7,903 nucleotides of DNA from Clostridia bacterium (GTDB lineage: Bacteria; Bacillota_A; Clostridia; Oscillospirales; CAG-272). The stretch's first letter is position 1, and every line of letters begins with the position of its first letter. The stretch is from assembly GCA_017462445.1 (NCBI GenBank), contig JAFTRB010000121.1, positions 1 to 7,903 of the forward strand, written 5' to 3'. This document shows, piece after piece, positions 6,525 through 7,903 of the stretch. The position numbers and the translations under genes are program-made. The notes under the pieces are model-generated. The model did not search any database. It saw only the letters and a program-made list of their open reading frames with translations, and was not told the origin of the DNA.

Positions 6525-7397
6525 ATGAGTAAAAATGTAGAAATTATGCGCTCGGTTGAAGAGCTGAAGTATATCGCGCCCGAATTTGAACACGAAGAAT
6601 ATGAGGATGCGTATACTATGCTTCTGGACGATGAGCAACCGATCAAATACATAATTGTTGGCTCGACAAAGCCGTCACCGCACTACAAAAACAAACGCCC
6701 GCCCACGAAAAAGCATTACATATTCGAATATGTGCTTAGCGGTAAGGGGTACATTTTTATTAACGACGCCTGGCACACCCTGGAGGGTGGGTGTATGTAT
6801 ATTGTCGGAAAGGACGATGCAAGAAACTTCTACTCCGACAGCGAGAATCCGATGCACAAGCTATGGGTAACTTTTTCCTCGGATTATATTGATATGATGC
6901 TTTTAGGCTTCGGAATTGGCTCGGGGGTATACAAGCTTGATGTCGCTGAATATTTCAAAAGCATATATGATATTTCGTTTGCGCCGGTGAGCGAAAAGGA
7001 AAAGATGCTTATAATTGCCGACAATCTGCATCAAATAATATTAGCCATAGCAAGAAATAGACGGGACGATCGAATTCAAATCGAAAAAAGAATTGAAAAC
7101 GAGCTGGCATCATCTGTGTACAGCAAAGTTACCTTGGATGAGATTGCATCACGCTTCTTTATGTCAAGGGCAAATTTGATTCGTGTTTTCAAGCGCTACA
7201 AGGGTGTTACTCCCTACCAGTATCTGCTTGACAAAAAGCTGGAAATCGCGAGAGCCCTGCTCCTTACAACATCGATGAGTGTTAAAAGCATATCGGACAA
7301 GCTATGCTTTTCAGATGAGCATTATTTTTCACATCTGTTCACACAGAAGGTTGGACTATCTCCGCTTAAGTACAAAGCTGTCCGACGGGGAGAATGA
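6525..7397 (+). CDS. AraC-family transcriptional regulator
   Basis: A 290-residue cytoplasmic regulator of the usual AraC/XylS length. Residues about 58-120 form a cupin-like sensor domain (HYIFEYVLSGKGYIFIN, a glycine turn at 88-89, then HKLWVTF) of the type that binds a small sugar. Residues about 200-285 hold the two-helix-turn-helix DNA-binding domain: TLDEIASRFFMSRANLIRVF, then VKSISDKLCFSDEHYFSHLF and the closing GLSPLKYK, which match the family signature. The ATG at 6525 has a weak AGGA at 6511-6514, 10 nt upstream; the next ATG (6546) has nothing better. It is divergent from the GH95 gene with 122 nt between the starts, the common layout for a regulator and its target, so it most likely controls the GH95 operon. 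The inducer is unknown. It has no membrane segment or receiver domain. Confidence 0.92.
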   Translation: MSKNVEIMRSVEELKYIAPEFEHEEYEDAYTMLLDDEQPIKYIIVGSTKPSPHYKNKRPPTKKHYIFEYVLSGKGYIFINDAWHTLEGGCMYIVGKDDARNFYSDSENPMHKLWVTFSSDYIDMMLLGFGIGSGVYKLDVAEYFKSIYDISFAPVSEKEKMLIIADNLHQIILAIARNRRDDRIQIEKRIENELASSVYSKVTLDEIASRFFMSRANLIRVFKRYKGVTPYQYLLDKKLEIARALLLTTSMSVKSISDKLCFSDEHYFSHLFTQKVGLSPLKYKAVRRGE

Positions 7398-7431
7398 CAA
7401 CTATTATTTGCATTTATCATTTCTTTTTAAA

Positions 7432-7451
7432 GCTGAAATTCAGCATTTTTT
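7432..7451 (+). terminator. Weak terminator candidate after the AraC-family gene
   Basis: GCTGA, loop AAT, TCAGC (7432-7444), followed by A and six T (7446-7451). The stem has only 5 bp, with two more A-T pairs beyond a mismatch, so it is weak, but it has the T-run on the plus strand that the larger hairpin downstream lacks. Confidence 0.4.
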
Positions 7452-7485
7452 CACGAATAATTTAACACGGGTATCATCATAAAAG

Positions 7486-7526
7486 TTATAGCCGAGGCGT
7501 GGAGCTTATTTTCGCCTCGGCTATAA
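7486..7526. terminator. Bidirectional terminator-type hairpin between convergent genes
   Basis: TTATAGCCGAGGCG (7486-7499) and its exact complement CGCCTCGGCTATAA (7513-7526) make a 14-bp stem with a 13-nt loop. It lies between the AraC-type gene and the convergent TspO gene, only 4 nt after the TspO stop. On the minus strand it is followed by ACTTTTATG, a short T-run; on the plus strand by TTATTC. It probably ends transcription from both sides, best for the TspO side. Confidence 0.75.
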
Positions 7527-7530
7527 TTAT

Positions 7531-7903
7531 TCAATTCAGTATTGCTACTCCTATATTGAGATAGGAGGCAAAAGCCACCCACAAAATATAGGGAAGAAGG
7601 AGATATACCGTTCTTTTATCGATTTTGTAAAAAAGATAGGTGGTTGCAATTATAAGTCCCAGAAGGGCAAGTATCCATGCGAAGGTGAGGTAATACAAAT
7701 CAAAGTTGAAGAAGAGAATGCTCCAGAAGAAATTGAATAGAAGCTGAAGCCCATACACCTTTAATGCTCTTCCCTTCTCGTCCATTGATACCCGACTTAC
7801 CACAACCAGATAGCAGGCTATACCCATCAGCACATACAGGATGCTCCAAACTACCGGGAACAACCATGCAGGCGGAGAGAGTGGCGGCTGGTCCAGTGTT
7901 CCG
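7531..7903 (-). CDS. tspO: TspO/MBR family membrane protein (partial, N-terminus beyond the window)
   Basis: The frame is open to the right edge, with 123 residues visible. It begins GTLDQPPLSPPAWLFPVVW, the family signature (K/QPPxxPPxWxFxPVW). Four membrane segments follow: WLFPVVWSILYVLMGIACYL, the Q-rich helix YGLQLLFNFFWSILFFNF, TFAWILALLGLIIATTYLF, and LLLPYILWVAFASYLNIGV. These match helices 2 to 5 of the five-helix TspO fold (about 150-160 residues in total). The missing first helix and start lie outside the window. A TTG at 7863 is an internal Leu and not the start, because the signature continues upstream of it. TspO proteins bind porphyrins and similar ligands and are linked to stress and tetrapyrrole handling; the role here is unknown. 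It is convergent with the regulator and not part of the GH95 operon. Confidence 0.93.
   Translation of the reverse strand, partial: GTLDQPPLSPPAWLFPVVWSILYVLMGIACYLVVVSRVSMDEKGRALKVYGLQLLFNFFWSILFFNFDLYYLTFAWILALLGLIIATTYLFYKIDKRTVYLLLPYILWVAFASYLNIGVAILN

Noticed and set aside
6517..6527. Three-codon upstream ORF (ATG CGC AAA TGA) overlapping the start of the AraC-type gene
   Set aside because: The only AGGA is 2 nt from this ATG, too close for initiation, and such a short frame easily occurs by chance.
7861..7863. TTG as start codon of the TspO gene
   Set aside because: The open frame continues upstream to the window edge and encodes the conserved PPLSPPAW part of the TspO signature, so this Leu is internal.

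Overview
The window looks like a piece of a gut- or rumen-type anaerobic Clostridia genome (Bacillota). This is inferred from strong GGAGG-type ribosome binding sites, AT-rich intergenic DNA, an AraC-type regulator of the kind that sits beside sugar-enzyme genes in these bacteria, and a C-terminal protein domain that I associate with secreted proteins of uncultured gut Clostridia. No species can be named.

Layout: the left 80% is one giant minus-strand gene (58-6402) for a secreted 2114-residue protein. It has a signal peptide, a divergent GH95 (alpha-L-fucosidase family) enzyme, two Ig/FN3-like domains, four discoidin-like carbohydrate-binding modules in an A-B-A-B order, a short helical FIVAR-like segment, a large unnamed two-part C-terminal domain and a short MucBP-like tail. 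Downstream of it, after 18 nt, a second minus-strand gene begins (start at 39) and leaves the window after 13 codons. Its good ribosome binding site and the lack of a terminator suggest an operon. To the right, a divergently transcribed AraC-family regulator (6525-7397) shares a 122-bp intergenic region with the GH95 gene. The two best promoter candidates there point in opposite directions and share -10 bases, and an inverted repeat overlaps one of them. A perfect 14-bp stem (7486-7526) separates the regulator from a convergent TspO/MBR gene, whose N-terminus runs off the right edge.

How they work together (inference): the AraC protein probably senses a sugar or glycan fragment and controls the divergent GH95 operon. 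The GH95 protein would act outside the cell on a glycan held by its discoidin-like modules. The TspO gene has its own orientation and terminator and shows no functional link to the sugar locus.

The point most worth following is the GH95 active site. The two Asn residues and the general acid are retained, but the positions I match to the AfcA specificity His, a second active-site His and the catalytic Asp carry Trp, Gly and Glu, and the usual HHNTD-type motif is not seen. The substrate may therefore not be ordinary alpha-L-fucose.
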